Assembly (NCBI GenBank): GCA_902561075.1
Contig: CACEOC010000006.1
Coordinates: 1 to 48,283, forward strand
Source: an uncultured Pelagibacteraceae bacterium
GTDB lineage: Bacteria; Pseudomonadota; Alphaproteobacteria; Pelagibacterales; Pelagibacteraceae
Length of the DNA: 48,283 nucleotides
Direction: 5' to 3'
Shown: positions 21,596-30,359 of the stretch, one piece after another
Layout: the number at the start of each line of letters is the position of its first letter
Position numbering within the stretch: position 1 is the first letter of the stretch
The notes under the pieces: generated by a model
Seen by the model: only the letters and a program-made list of their open reading frames with translations
Database searches by the model: none
What the model was told of the DNA's origin: nothing
Translations under genes and position numbers: made by a program

Positions 21596-23539
21596 ATGAA
21601 CAAAGTACTGTCACAAGCCATCAAGAAAGCTGTCTCTGAATTTACACCTAAAGTTGTAAAGGATAATAAAGATAAAAGACCAGATTTATTCTCTTTAAAT
21701 AATAAAACAGAATTATTTCAAAATTCCAAAGGTATCACCATTAAGATTGATAGAAGCCGGGATGAAAATCTAACAGATTTCGGTAGAGCAACCTTGAGTG
21801 ACAGATATTTAGGAGAAAACGAGTCTTTTCAAGATTTGTTTGCTAGGGTAGCAAGTCATTATGCAGACGATAACCTGCACGCACAGAGATTGTATAACTA
21901 TATAAGTAATTTATGGTTTATGCCAGCAACTCCAGTTTTATCTAACGGAGGAACCACAAGAGGTTTGCCCATATCGTGTTTTTTAAATGAAGCAGGCGAC
22001 AGTTTGAACGGAATACTAGGACTTTGGAGCGAAAACGTTTGGTTAGCAGCAAGGGGTGGAGGAATCGGAAGCTATTGGGGCAATCTAAGATCTATTGGAG
22101 AAAAAATTGGAAGAGTGGGAAAAACCTCCGGTATAATTCCGTTTATTAAAGTTATGGACTCGTTAACAATGGCTATAAGTCAAGGATCATTAAGAAGAGG
22201 TTCTGCTGCATGCTATTTGCCTATTGATCATCCAGAAATAGAAGAATTTATTGAGATGAGAAGACCAACAGGCGGAGACCCAAATAGAAAAGCATTAAAC
22301 CTACATCATGGAGTTTTAGTTTCTGATGCATTTATGAGAGCTGTAGAACTTGACGAACAGTGGGCCTTGAAAAGTCCAAAAGATGGTGCTGTACAATCAA
22401 CTCTATCTGCTAGAAATCTCTGGATAAGATTATTAACTGCCAGAATAGAAACTGGTGAGCCTTATATAATTTATATAGATACTGTTAACAGACAAATTCC
22501 TCAACATCATAAATTAGCTGGTCTAACAGTTAAGACCTCTAATTTATGCAGTGAAATAACTTTGCCTACAGGTATAGATAAAGAAGGAAGAGACAGAACA
22601 GCAGTTTGTTGTTTATCGTCTTTAAATGTTGAAAAGTATGATGAGTGGAAAGATGATGAACTTTTTGTTGGAGATGTAATGAGGTTTTTAGATAATGTGC
22701 TTACAGACTTTATTGAAAATGCTCCAGAAGAATTTAGTGATGCAACTTATTCTGCTATCAGAGAGAGAAGTGTTGGGCTTGGAGTAATGGGTTTACATTC
22801 TTATTTCCAAAAGAAAATGATGCCTTTAGAGTCTGTAATGAGTAAAGTATGGAATAAGCAAATTTTTGAGAATATACAAAAAAAAGTTGATCAATCCTCC
22901 AAAGATCTAGCTGATGAACGAGGTGCATGCCCTGATGCTGAAGATTATGGAATAATGGAAAGATTTTCCAATAAGACTGCTATTGCACCCACAGCTTCAA
23001 TATCAATTATTTGTGGTGGAACTTCTCCAGGAGTGGAACCTATTGCTGCAAATAGTTATACTCATAAAACACTTTCAGGTTCTTTTAATGTTAGAAACAA
23101 ATATCTTAAGAAACTTTTAGAAAAATATGGAAAGAATGATGATGAAACTTGGTCTAGTATCACAACCAATCAAGGTTCAGTATCTCATCTAGATTTTCTT
23201 ACTCAAGATGAAAAAGATGTATTTAAAACTGCTTTTGAGCTAGATCAAAGGTGGCTTGTTGATTTAAGTGCAGACAGAACCCCGCATATTTCACAAGCAC
23301 AATCTATTAACATATTTTTACCTGCCGATGTACATAAAAAAGACTTACACCAAATCCATTTTCAAGCATGGAAAAAAGGATTGAAGAGTCTCTATTATTG
23401 TAGGTCAAAATCAATACAAAGAGCTGAAAATGTTAATGATGCAAATTCAACTGACATTACAGCGAATGTATACAAATCTAAAAATAAACAAATACAAGAA
23501 GAAGAAAACAAATATGAGGAGTGTCTATCATGTCAGTAA
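21596..23539 (+). CDS. nrdA: ribonucleoside-diphosphate reductase alpha subunit
   Basis: The catalytic subunit of aerobic class I ribonucleotide reductase, reducing NDPs to dNDPs. Active-site residues are visible: Cys128 in ISCFLNE, Asn316-Cys318-Glu320 in SNLCSEI and the CC pair at 338-339 in AVCCLSSLN; the C-terminal shuttle thiols are Cys643 and Cys646 in ECLSCQ. At 647 aa it is about 110 shorter than E. coli NrdA, and the missing part is the N-terminal ATP-cone, so the overall-activity switch by dATP appears to be absent. The first about 60 residues are poorly conserved and highly charged. It overlaps nrdB by 10 nt. Confidence 0.95.
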   Translation: MNKVLSQAIKKAVSEFTPKVVKDNKDKRPDLFSLNNKTELFQNSKGITIKIDRSRDENLTDFGRATLSDRYLGENESFQDLFARVASHYADDNLHAQRLYNYISNLWFMPATPVLSNGGTTRGLPISCFLNEAGDSLNGILGLWSENVWLAARGGGIGSYWGNLRSIGEKIGRVGKTSGIIPFIKVMDSLTMAISQGSLRRGSAACYLPIDHPEIEEFIEMRRPTGGDPNRKALNLHHGVLVSDAFMRAVELDEQWALKSPKDGAVQSTLSARNLWIRLLTARIETGEPYIIYIDTVNRQIPQHHKLAGLTVKTSNLCSEITLPTGIDKEGRDRTAVCCLSSLNVEKYDEWKDDELFVGDVMRFLDNVLTDFIENAPEEFSDATYSAIRERSVGLGVMGLHSYFQKKMMPLESVMSKVWNKQIFENIQKKVDQSSKDLADERGACPDAEDYGIMERFSNKTAIAPTASISIICGGTSPGVEPIAANSYTHKTLSGSFNVRNKYLKKLLEKYGKNDDETWSSITTNQGSVSHLDFLTQDEKDVFKTAFELDQRWLVDLSADRTPHISQAQSINIFLPADVHKKDLHQIHFQAWKKGLKSLYYCRSKSIQRAENVNDANSTDITANVYKSKNKQIQEEENKYEECLSCQ

Positions 23540-24537
23540 TAGAAAAGGCTAATAAAGAAATAATACAACCAAAAAAAATGGGTTTATTGGTTGAGAACCC
23601 TGTTTATAAACCATTTAGATATCCATGGTGTTATGATGCATGGCTAACACAACAAAGAATTCATTGGCTTCCAGAGGAGGTACCCTTAGGAGACGACGTT
23701 AGGGATTGGCAAAAGAATTTGTCTGGACCAGAAAAAAATTTAGTTACTCAAATATTTAGATTTTTTACTCAGGCAGACGTTGAGGTAAATAATTGTTACC
23801 TAAGACACTACACATCAGTATTCAAACCAACTGAAGTTTTAATGATGATGACAGCATTCGCTGCTATGGAAACTGTTCATGTAGCTGCTTATTCACATTT
23901 ATTAGATACTATCGGAATGCCAGAGTCAGAATATTCTGCTTTTATGAAGTATAAAGAAATGAAAGATAAATATGATTACATGCAAGGGTTTAATGTAAAT
24001 TCAAAAGAGGACATTGCAAAAACTGTTGCTGTTTTCAGTGCATTTACAGAGGGATTACAATTGTTTGCAAGTTTTGCAATTCTTTTAAACTTTCCAAGAC
24101 ACAATAAGTTAAAAGGAATGGGCCAAATAGTTACCTGGTCAGTAAGAGATGAAACCCTTCACTGTAATTCGATGATTAGAATTTTTAAAGAATTTATCAA
24201 AGAGAATCCAGAAATATGGACACCTAAATTAAAAAAAGAGCTTTACGAAGCCTGTAGAACAATTGTTGAGCATGAAGACGCTTTTATAGATTTAGCTTTT
24301 GAAATGGGACCAATGGAAGGTTTAACAGCTCAAGAGGTAAAAGATTATATAAGGTTTATTGGAAATAGAAGATTATCTCAATTAGGTTTAGAGCCAATCT
24401 ACGATGTTCAAAAAAATCCACTAACTTGGTTAGATACAATGTTAAATGCAGTTGAGCATATGAACTTCTTTGAGGGAAGGGCGACTGAATATTCAAAAGC
24501 ATCAACACAAGGTAACTGGATAGACGCATTTAGTTAA
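23530..24537 (+). CDS. nrdB: ribonucleoside-diphosphate reductase beta subunit
   Basis: The radical-generating diiron subunit, 335 aa from ATG 23530 (an in-frame GTG at 23521 would add three residues). All six metal ligands are present: Asp83, Glu114, His117, Glu174, Glu208 and His211 (motifs TQADVEV, ETVHVAAYSH, FTEGLQ and RDETLHC). Tyr121 sits at the radical position (ExxHxxxY), arguing for a tyrosyl-radical class Ia-type enzyme rather than the Phe-containing Mn/Fe class Ic. The start lies inside nrdA, coupling their translation. Confidence 0.95.
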   Translation: MSVIEKANKEIIQPKKMGLLVENPVYKPFRYPWCYDAWLTQQRIHWLPEEVPLGDDVRDWQKNLSGPEKNLVTQIFRFFTQADVEVNNCYLRHYTSVFKPTEVLMMMTAFAAMETVHVAAYSHLLDTIGMPESEYSAFMKYKEMKDKYDYMQGFNVNSKEDIAKTVAVFSAFTEGLQLFASFAILLNFPRHNKLKGMGQIVTWSVRDETLHCNSMIRIFKEFIKENPEIWTPKLKKELYEACRTIVEHEDAFIDLAFEMGPMEGLTAQEVKDYIRFIGNRRLSQLGLEPIYDVQKNPLTWLDTMLNAVEHMNFFEGRATEYSKASTQGNWIDAFS

Positions 24538-24540
24538 TTT

Positions 24541-24792
24541 GTGATTGTAAGCCCGTGCATAAGTATATGTAAGACAGATCCAGACACAGGATACTGCTAC
24601 GGCTGTGGAAGAACTGATGAGGAAAAGATAAAGTGGAAATCAGAGGAAACAACAGCTGATTGGAAAAGACAAAACCTTGAAGATATTAAAAATAGATTAA
24701 GTGGTTGGCAACTTCAAAGCTTTTTAAAATCGTACAATTGTAAGATCGAAGAGGGCATGTCCTTATTTAAGAAGGCTATGTTGAAAAAATAG
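24541..24792 (+). CDS. DUF1289 cysteine-rich small protein downstream of nrdB
   Basis: An 83-aa protein starting at GTG 24541, 3 nt after nrdB. The N-terminus SPCISICKTDPDTGYCYGCG holds four cysteines (6, 10, 19, 22), the DUF1289 signature, followed by W (residue 32) and a helical, charged tail. DUF1289 proteins have no established biochemical role; the CxxxC-x8-CxxC pattern could bind Fe-S or zinc. In enterobacteria the gene directly after nrdAB is a [2Fe-2S] ferredoxin (YfaE) that maintains the NrdB cofactor, so the position is suggestive. Confidence 0.85.
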   Translation: MIVSPCISICKTDPDTGYCYGCGRTDEEKIKWKSEETTADWKRQNLEDIKNRLSGWQLQSFLKSYNCKIEEGMSLFKKAMLKK

Positions 24793-24835
24793 ACTATATA
24801 ATTAAGCTAAAATATAGTTATGTATATCATTTTAT

Positions 24836-25447
24836 ATGAAATTTGAATTAGTCGTACTAGGTGCTCATATTGGTGTTCATATAAGGGATGAAATTTCAAA
24901 AATAAAAAATAGTCCAATATTATTAGTTGAACCTGTTCCACATAACGTTGATGCAATTAAAGAAAACCTAAAAGAGTTTAAAAATATAATTATAGAACCC
25001 GTTGCCATATCGAATATTAATGAAAAAAAAGATTTTTATTTTGTTAAAGGAAACTCTATCAATAAGCTCAAAAAACACTGGGCAAGCGGCATAGGATCTT
25101 TTGATAAAAATCATTTAATAAGTCATAGATCAAAAAGATTTTTGATTGAGGATAATGATATTGATAAAGTAGTAATTGAGACTCTTAGGTTTAAAGATTT
25201 AGTAAAAAAGCATTCAATTACTGAAATAGAAAAAATTATTATTGACGTTGAGGGATTTGAATATGAGATATTAAGCGATATCGATTTAGGAGAAATAAAA
25301 ATTAATAGCATTATGTTTGAGTACAAACATTTTGATGGATACCTAAAATCTGGAGACAAACTACAAGAAATAATACAGAAATTTGAGAAAAATAATTATA
25401 AAATATCAAAAATTGATAAAGAGAATATTTTAGCAATCAAACACTAA
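24836..25447 (+). CDS. FkbM-family methyltransferase
   Basis: A 203-aa SAM-dependent methyltransferase-like protein. VVLGAHIGVH (about 5-14) replaces the usual glycine-rich SAM loop, LLVEPVPHNVDAIKENL (about 29-45) gives the acidic ribose-binding residue, and IIIDVEGFEYEIL (about 138-150) is the hallmark FkbM block. These enzymes usually O-methylate sugars or lipids; the acceptor is unknown. The first glycine of a typical G-x-G-x-G loop is altered (GAHIG), which might weaken binding. It ends 1 bp from the convergent prpC gene. Confidence 0.8.
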   Translation: MKFELVVLGAHIGVHIRDEISKIKNSPILLVEPVPHNVDAIKENLKEFKNIIIEPVAISNINEKKDFYFVKGNSINKLKKHWASGIGSFDKNHLISHRSKRFLIEDNDIDKVVIETLRFKDLVKKHSITEIEKIIIDVEGFEYEILSDIDLGEIKINSIMFEYKHFDGYLKSGDKLQEIIQKFEKNNYKISKIDKENILAIKH

Positions 25448-25448
25448 A

Positions 25449-26573
25449 CTATCTGTTTTTTAACTCAGAAACTGGTCTATGTTTATTTCCGTTGTAAGCT
25501 GCTAAAGGCCTTATCAACTTATTAGTAGCTAATTGTTCGATTACATGTGCAGACCAACCTGTTATTCGTGAAATAACAAATATTGGAGTAAAGAAATCAG
25601 TATCAAAACCCATCAAGTGATAAGTTGGTCCAGTTGGATAATCTACATTTGGATGAATATTTTTTCTATCTATCATCACTTTTTCTACTATGTCATAAAT
25701 TCTCTCAAATTTTTTATCTTTTTTTATTTTAGCGACTTTTCTAAAATATTCTCTCATAGTTGGCACTCTCGAATCTCCACTTTTATATACTCTATGCCCA
25801 AAACCCATAACTACATCTTTATTATCAAGAGCGTTGTTAATCCATTTTGATGCATTCTCAGGTTTTTTTATTTTATTCATCATGTGCATTACTTCCTCAT
25901 TTGCGCCACCGTGCAAAGGACCTTTTAAACTTGCAATAGCACCAGTGATTGCCCCATGAATATCAGACAAGCTGCTTGTTATCGTTCTAGCAGTAAATGT
26001 AGAAACATTAAAACTATGTTCTGCATAAAGAATTAACGAAACATCAAAAGCTTTAACGATATCTTTATTCGGAACTTTACCAAAGCACATGTGAAAAAAA
26101 TTTTCAGAAAATGTAAGATTTTTTTTTGGTGGAATAATTTTTTTACCTTTTCTACTTCTATAAAAAGCCGCTAATGCCACTGGAGTCTTTGCAAAAATTC
26201 TCATTACTTTTCGCATATTAGCTTCTGCGGAGTTATCTTTGGTCTCTTGATCTTCAAGTCCCATAATACTTACAGCTGTTCTTGCTACATCCATAGGATG
26301 AGCTTTTTTAGGAAAATTCTTAATATCTTTAAGCAGCGTTTTAGAAAGTTTTCTCTCTTTTCTCTCTTGGGTTTCAAATCTTTTTAATTGTTTTTTATTT
26401 GGAAGTTCTCCATTTAAAATAAGATAAGCAACTTCTTCAAATTTGCATTTTGCGCATAAATCCTGTGCAGCATAACCTCTGTAAGTTAAGGAATTTATTT
26501 CAGGCATTACCTTAGAAACAGATGTTTCATCTACAGTAACTCCCATTAACCCTTTTTTTATGTCCGCATCCAT
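25449..26573 (-). CDS. prpC: 2-methylcitrate synthase (citrate synthase family)
   Basis: A 374-aa citrate-synthase-fold enzyme condensing propionyl-CoA with oxaloacetate. The catalytic triad is His221 (HGGANEE), His260 (GFGHRVY) and Asp311 (NVDYPTG). The C-terminus FTPIFVISRITGWSAHVIEQ and NKLIRPLAAYNG follow the PrpC pattern, and linkage to prpB and prpD makes methylcitrate synthase the better call than TCA citrate synthase, though such enzymes often accept both acyl-CoAs. The start overlaps the prpB stop by 1 nt (TAATG). It is the last gene of the operon. Confidence 0.9.
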   Translation of the reverse strand: MDADIKKGLMGVTVDETSVSKVMPEINSLTYRGYAAQDLCAKCKFEEVAYLILNGELPNKKQLKRFETQERKERKLSKTLLKDIKNFPKKAHPMDVARTAVSIMGLEDQETKDNSAEANMRKVMRIFAKTPVALAAFYRSRKGKKIIPPKKNLTFSENFFHMCFGKVPNKDIVKAFDVSLILYAEHSFNVSTFTARTITSSLSDIHGAITGAIASLKGPLHGGANEEVMHMMNKIKKPENASKWINNALDNKDVVMGFGHRVYKSGDSRVPTMREYFRKVAKIKKDKKFERIYDIVEKVMIDRKNIHPNVDYPTGPTYHLMGFDTDFFTPIFVISRITGWSAHVIEQLATNKLIRPLAAYNGNKHRPVSELKNR

Positions 26574-27469
26574 TATTCGTGACCTTCTGTATTAAAATTA
26601 TAAATTTTTTCGTCTAAGGAATTATATTTTTCGTATTCTACCAGATCATATAATCTTTTCCTCGTCTGCATTTTACCAATTAAATTATTCTGATGTCCAT
26701 CCGCAAAAATAGCACGCAAACCATCTTCGACGCTTTTCATGGCTAATCTTTGAGTTGTAACTGGATAAATCACAATATTAAATCCTAAATTTTCAAGGAC
26801 TTTATAGTCCAAAATTTTAGATTTTCCAAATTCAGTCATATTTGCGAGCAAGTAACTGTCTAAAGATTTTCTAACTATCTCAAATTCTTTTTCGTTTGCA
26901 AGCGCCTCAGGGAATATAATTTCTGCTCCAGCGTCTATATAAGCCTTACATCTATCTATCATTTTATCCATACCTTCTACTGATTTAGCATCGGATCGTG
27001 CAATTATTTTAAAATTTTTGTCTTTTCTTGCTTTAACGCAATCTTTTATTTTTTTTACCATTTTTTTTTGAGATATAAGTTCTTTGTTATCAAGATGCCC
27101 ACATCTTTTTTGATCAATTTGATCCTCTATGTGGACTGCAGTAATTCCATACTTTTCAAATGTTTCAATAGTTTTTTTACAATTTTTAAACCCTGTATCT
27201 ATATCTACAATAGTTGGCAAATTAGTTACTCTAGCTATTTGTTTTGATCTATAGCTAACATCATTAAGAGTAGTTAGCCCAATATCTGGATAACCTAAAT
27301 CATTAGACATTACCCCTCCAGAAACATAGACCGCATCATATCCAATTTCCTCAATTAATTTAGCTGTCAATGGATTGTATGCTCCAGGAACTCTTAAAAT
27401 ATTTCCTGTTTTAATTTTTTTTACAAAATCTTTACGTTTTTCTTTTATTTTTTTTTTAATAAAATGCAC
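26573..27469 (-). CDS. prpB: 2-methylisocitrate lyase
   Basis: A 298-aa member of the ICL/PEP-mutase superfamily, splitting 2-methylisocitrate into pyruvate and succinate. Cys123 in KRCGH is exactly the E. coli PrpB catalytic cysteine position; VSGGVMSNDLGYPD (49-62) and DIDTGF (89-94) give substrate- and magnesium-binding residues. The start is GTG 27469 overlapping the prpD stop as TAGTG. The C-terminus is highly charged. The family also includes oxaloacetate decarboxylases and related lyases, but the KxCGH motif and prpC/prpD neighbours support PrpB. Confidence 0.9.
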   Translation of the reverse strand: MHFIKKKIKEKRKDFVKKIKTGNILRVPGAYNPLTAKLIEEIGYDAVYVSGGVMSNDLGYPDIGLTTLNDVSYRSKQIARVTNLPTIVDIDTGFKNCKKTIETFEKYGITAVHIEDQIDQKRCGHLDNKELISQKKMVKKIKDCVKARKDKNFKIIARSDAKSVEGMDKMIDRCKAYIDAGAEIIFPEALANEKEFEIVRKSLDSYLLANMTEFGKSKILDYKVLENLGFNIVIYPVTTQRLAMKSVEDGLRAIFADGHQNNLIGKMQTRKRLYDLVEYEKYNSLDEKIYNFNTEGHE

Positions 27470-28971
27470 TAAAAAATACCTTCTTTTGTATTTCTTTTAA
27501 TTTTATTTTTTTTAATTACAATATTCAGATCTTTCAATTTACCAGGTTTTAATTTTTTTAGGTTTTGAACAAGTTTTAAAAATCTTTTACTTTCTTTTTC
27601 GTCAATTATATCTTTCGTTAAAGTTTGAAATTTTTTAATGTAATTTTCTCTTTTAAAAGGTCTTAACCCATACGGGTGGGCATCTGCTCTATCAAGTTTT
27701 TCTATATATTTTTTTCCATTTTTCATCGTCACAATTACTTTTGCTCCAAAGCATTTTTTCCTTGGATTAGGATCATGATATTTTCTAGTCCATTTTTTAT
27801 CCTCATGGGTTTTAATATTTCGCCAAATTTTAATTGTACTTTTTCTTTTTGCTCTTGATTTTGAGTATGATTTTACATGATGCCAATCTGCATCTTCTAA
27901 TGCAACTGCAAAAATATACATTATAGAATGATCAAGTGTTTCTCTGCTTGCATTTGGATCCATTTTTTGAGGATCATTCGCTCCAGTTCCTATTACATAG
28001 TGTGTATGATGACTTGTAAAAATATCAACTTTTTTAATATTTCTTAAATTTCTGATTTTTCTATTTAATTTTTTTGCGATATCTATTATTGCTTGTGCCT
28101 GGTATTCTGCTGAGTACTCTTTAGTATAAGTTTCAAGAATTGCTTTTTTTGGTTCTTTAATTTTAGGAAGTGGGACTTTATAATTAGCTTTTTTTCCATC
28201 TAAAATTCTTGCAATTACACTATCCTCACCTTCATAAATTGGACTAGGAGCTCCTTCGCCTCTCATAGCTCTATCAACCGCTTCAATTGCTAGTTTGCCT
28301 GCATGTGCCGGTGCAAAAGCTTTCCAACTGGATATCTCACCTTTTCTTGATTGCCTTGTTGATACCGTTGTATGTAATGCTTGTTGAATAGATTGATAAA
28401 TTATTTCTGTATTTAATTTTAACATTGTGCCTATTCCAGCCGCAACACTTGGTCCTAAATGAGCAATATGATCAACTTTATGTTTATGTAAACAAATTCC
28501 TTTAACAAGATTAACTTGTACTTCGTATGCTGTGATTATTCCTTTTAGCAAGTCTATTCCACTCTTACTTTTTTGTTGAGCTACTGCCAATAAGGCAGGA
28601 ATATTATCTCCGGGATGGCTGTAGTCTGCAGCTAAAAATGTATCGTGAAAGTCAAGTTCCCTAACAGCTGTTCCATTTGTCCATGTTGCCCATTCACTAT
28701 CAAATAATTGATTGCTGTTTATTCCAAATATTGTTGATCCATTTTTTCTAGGATGCTTCATTGCCATTTCTCTAGACGCTATTACCGATTTTCTATTGAG
28801 TGATGCTATTGCTACCGATGCGTTATCTATTATTCTATTAATGGCCATATCAATAGAGAGTTTATTTAATTTAGCATTATCACTAGCAATTTCAGCCAGC
28901 TTCCAAGCAAGTTGTTTCTTTTTTGGTAAGTATACTTTTGATGGATAAACCTTTATCTTGTGAATTATCAA
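27469..28971 (-). CDS. prpD: 2-methylcitrate dehydratase (MmgE/PrpD family)
   Basis: A 500-aa iron-independent PrpD dehydratase that converts 2-methylcitrate to 2-methylaconitate. Characteristic stretches are [16 protein letters not shown] (about 96-111), [15 protein letters not shown] (about 116-130), [14 protein letters not shown] (about 168-181) and [15 protein letters not shown] (about 219-233). The start is TTG 28971, fixed by GGAG at 28977-28980 (minus strand, 5-nt spacing). As first gene of prpDBC it is followed with 1-nt overlaps. No acnD/prpF pair and no propionyl-CoA synthetase (prpE) are present, so propionyl-CoA must come from elsewhere (for instance amino acid, odd-chain or DMSP/acrylate catabolism). 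Confidence 0.9.
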   Translation of the reverse strand: MIIHKIKVYPSKVYLPKKKQLAWKLAEIASDNAKLNKLSIDMAINRIIDNASVAIASLNRKSVIASREMAMKHPRKNGSTIFGINSNQLFDSEWATWTNGTAVRELDFHDTFLAADYSHPGDNIPALLAVAQQKSKSGIDLLKGIITAYEVQVNLVKGICLHKHKVDHIAHLGPSVAAGIGTMLKLNTEIIYQSIQQALHTTVSTRQSRKGEISSWKAFAPAHAGKLAIEAVDRAMRGEGAPSPIYEGEDSVIARILDGKKANYKVPLPKIKEPKKAILETYTKEYSAEYQAQAIIDIAKKLNRKIRNLRNIKKVDIFTSHHTHYVIGTGANDPQKMDPNASRETLDHSIMYIFAVALEDADWHHVKSYSKSRAKRKSTIKIWRNIKTHEDKKWTRKYHDPNPRKKCFGAKVIVTMKNGKKYIEKLDRADAHPYGLRPFKRENYIKKFQTLTKDIIDEKESKRFLKLVQNLKKLKPGKLKDLNIVIKKNKIKRNTKEGIF

Positions 28972-28976
28972 TTTAA

Positions 28977-28980
28977 CTCC
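28977..28980 (-). promoter_or_regulatory. Shine-Dalgarno GGAG deciding the TTG start of prpD
   Basis: On the minus strand GGAG is followed by five bases and TTG (28971). No ATG or GTG start lies near, and this spacing is ideal, so the TTG is the likely initiator of the methylcitrate operon. Confidence 0.65.
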
Positions 28981-29003
28981 TTGAATAAATTACTAATAAT
29001 TAA

Positions 29004-29606
29004 TTATTTATCTAATACAATCAAAATAGCGGTTATTAAAAGCAAAAATGCCAAAAAATACTCAATTAATACTTTGATTTTTAAATTTTTTACTAAATTT
29101 TTTATGGCAGACCCAAAAGCTGCCCATGGGGATATTGATATCGGGCAAATTATCAGAGCAATACTACTTATAAATATTATTGAAGCAATTAAATCACCTT
29201 CTTTTGGCAGAAAACCAGAGGCAGCCATACTTGATATAGTCCAAGCCTTGGGATTAACAATCTGAAATAATGCAGCTTCATGAAATTTTAATGGTCTAGA
29301 TCCATCTTCTTTAATTTTACTAAAGGATCCAATAATCTTATAGCCAAGATACAATAAATATATTGCACATAAAATTTTTAATATATTTTGAAGAAATGGA
29401 AATATAATAAAAATTTTTCCAAGACCAAAACATACAAGTATTAACTGTAATACATGTCCTATAGTGATACCACTTATATGAGGAATGGACTTTATAAATC
29501 CAAATTTTAAACCAGATGTTAATACCATTGCATTATTGGGACCAGGGGTAATGTACATAACAAAGTAATAACTAATCAGAGCTATTAAGATATTATTTTC
29601 AATCAT
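29004..29606 (-). CDS. LysE-family exporter
   Basis: A 200-aa membrane protein with about six helices. YITPGPNNAMVLTSGLKFG (about 18-36) contains the hallmark TPGPNN of the LysE/RhtB family, and GHVLQLILVCFGLG follows; a second conserved stretch is FQIVNPKAWTISSMAASGF (about 112-130). The family exports amino acids and related compounds (Lys, homoserine, threonine, or others); the substrate is not visible. The gene overlaps the 3' end of gph by 8 nt and lies 32 bp upstream of prpD on the same strand. Confidence 0.88.
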   Translation of the reverse strand: MIENNILIALISYYFVMYITPGPNNAMVLTSGLKFGFIKSIPHISGITIGHVLQLILVCFGLGKIFIIFPFLQNILKILCAIYLLYLGYKIIGSFSKIKEDGSRPLKFHEAALFQIVNPKAWTISSMAASGFLPKEGDLIASIIFISSIALIICPISISPWAAFGSAIKNLVKNLKIKVLIEYFLAFLLLITAILIVLDK

Positions 29607-30288
29607 TTAAGTATTTTAAAATTATATTTTCCAAACCAACAAAATCTTTAATTAAATAATTATGGTATATTTGATCAACTTTCATTTCTGTATAGCCATC
29701 TTCAACAAGTATCATTGGGACGCCAGCAGCTTTTGCAGCATTAGCATCATTTTCACTATCCCCAATCATAATTGTTTTATTGACCTCACCGCCCATTATT
29801 TCAACCATATTTGTAATATGTTTAGGATCAGGTTTACAAACTTCAAATGTATTTCCTCCAGCTACATATTCAAAAAAATTGTAAATTTTGATTTTTTTTA
29901 GCAATTCAATTGCTAAATGTTCTTGTTTATTTGTACAAACACCCATAGAAATTTTATTAGATTTAGCCCACTCCAAAAAATCATAAACACCATTTAATAA
30001 TTTTGTTTCAACAACTAAATTTTTTTCATAAAATTTAATAAACTCTTTTGTCATATCTTTTTTAATTTTATTGTCTGAAATTTTAGATAATTCTTTTCTA
30101 GCAGACCCCCAAATGGATCTACCAATCATAACTGCCGCTCCTCTTCCAACTAAATTTCTAATTTCATCCATACTTTTTGATGAATATCCAAATTTATCCA
30201 TTACAAAATTGTGAGCTTTCATTAAATCTGGAGCCGTATCAGCCAAAGTTCCGTCAAGATCAAAAAGTATTGTTAATTTTTGTGTCAT
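29599..30288 (-). CDS. gph: HAD-superfamily phosphatase, probable phosphoglycolate phosphatase
   Basis: A 229-aa HAD hydrolase. FDLDGTLADT (about 8-17) is motif I with both aspartates; VCTNKQ (motif II) and MIGDSENDANAAKAAG (motif IV) follow; a Gph-like cap domain includes RNLVGRGAAVMI. I chose ATG 30288 because conservation starts with TQKLTILFDLDG; the longer open frame to 30396 adds 36 unrelated, hydrophobic residues and would leave no room for promoters. It removes phosphate from 2-phosphoglycolate or a similar small phosphoester. Substrate specificity within the Gph group is inferred. Confidence 0.85.
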   Translation of the reverse strand: MTQKLTILFDLDGTLADTAPDLMKAHNFVMDKFGYSSKSMDEIRNLVGRGAAVMIGRSIWGSARKELSKISDNKIKKDMTKEFIKFYEKNLVVETKLLNGVYDFLEWAKSNKISMGVCTNKQEHLAIELLKKIKIYNFFEYVAGGNTFEVCKPDPKHITNMVEIMGGEVNKTIMIGDSENDANAAKAAGVPMILVEDGYTEMKVDQIYHNYLIKDFVGLENIILKYLND

Positions 30289-30342
30289 AAAAAAAGTATT
30301 ATTAAGAAATATTTTGTGACTTAAATATTCTATGTACTTAAC

Positions 30343-30348
30343 TATAAA
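30343..30348 (+). promoter_or_regulatory. candidate -10 element of the glmU-glmS operon
   Basis: TATAAA ends 11 nt before ATG 30360, so transcription would start about 5 nt upstream of the coding region; CTTAAA (30320-30325) at 17-bp spacing is only a weak -35. The 71-bp gap to gph must also hold the gph promoter. Confidence 0.35.
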
Positions 30349-30359
30349 CAAAATAGCAA

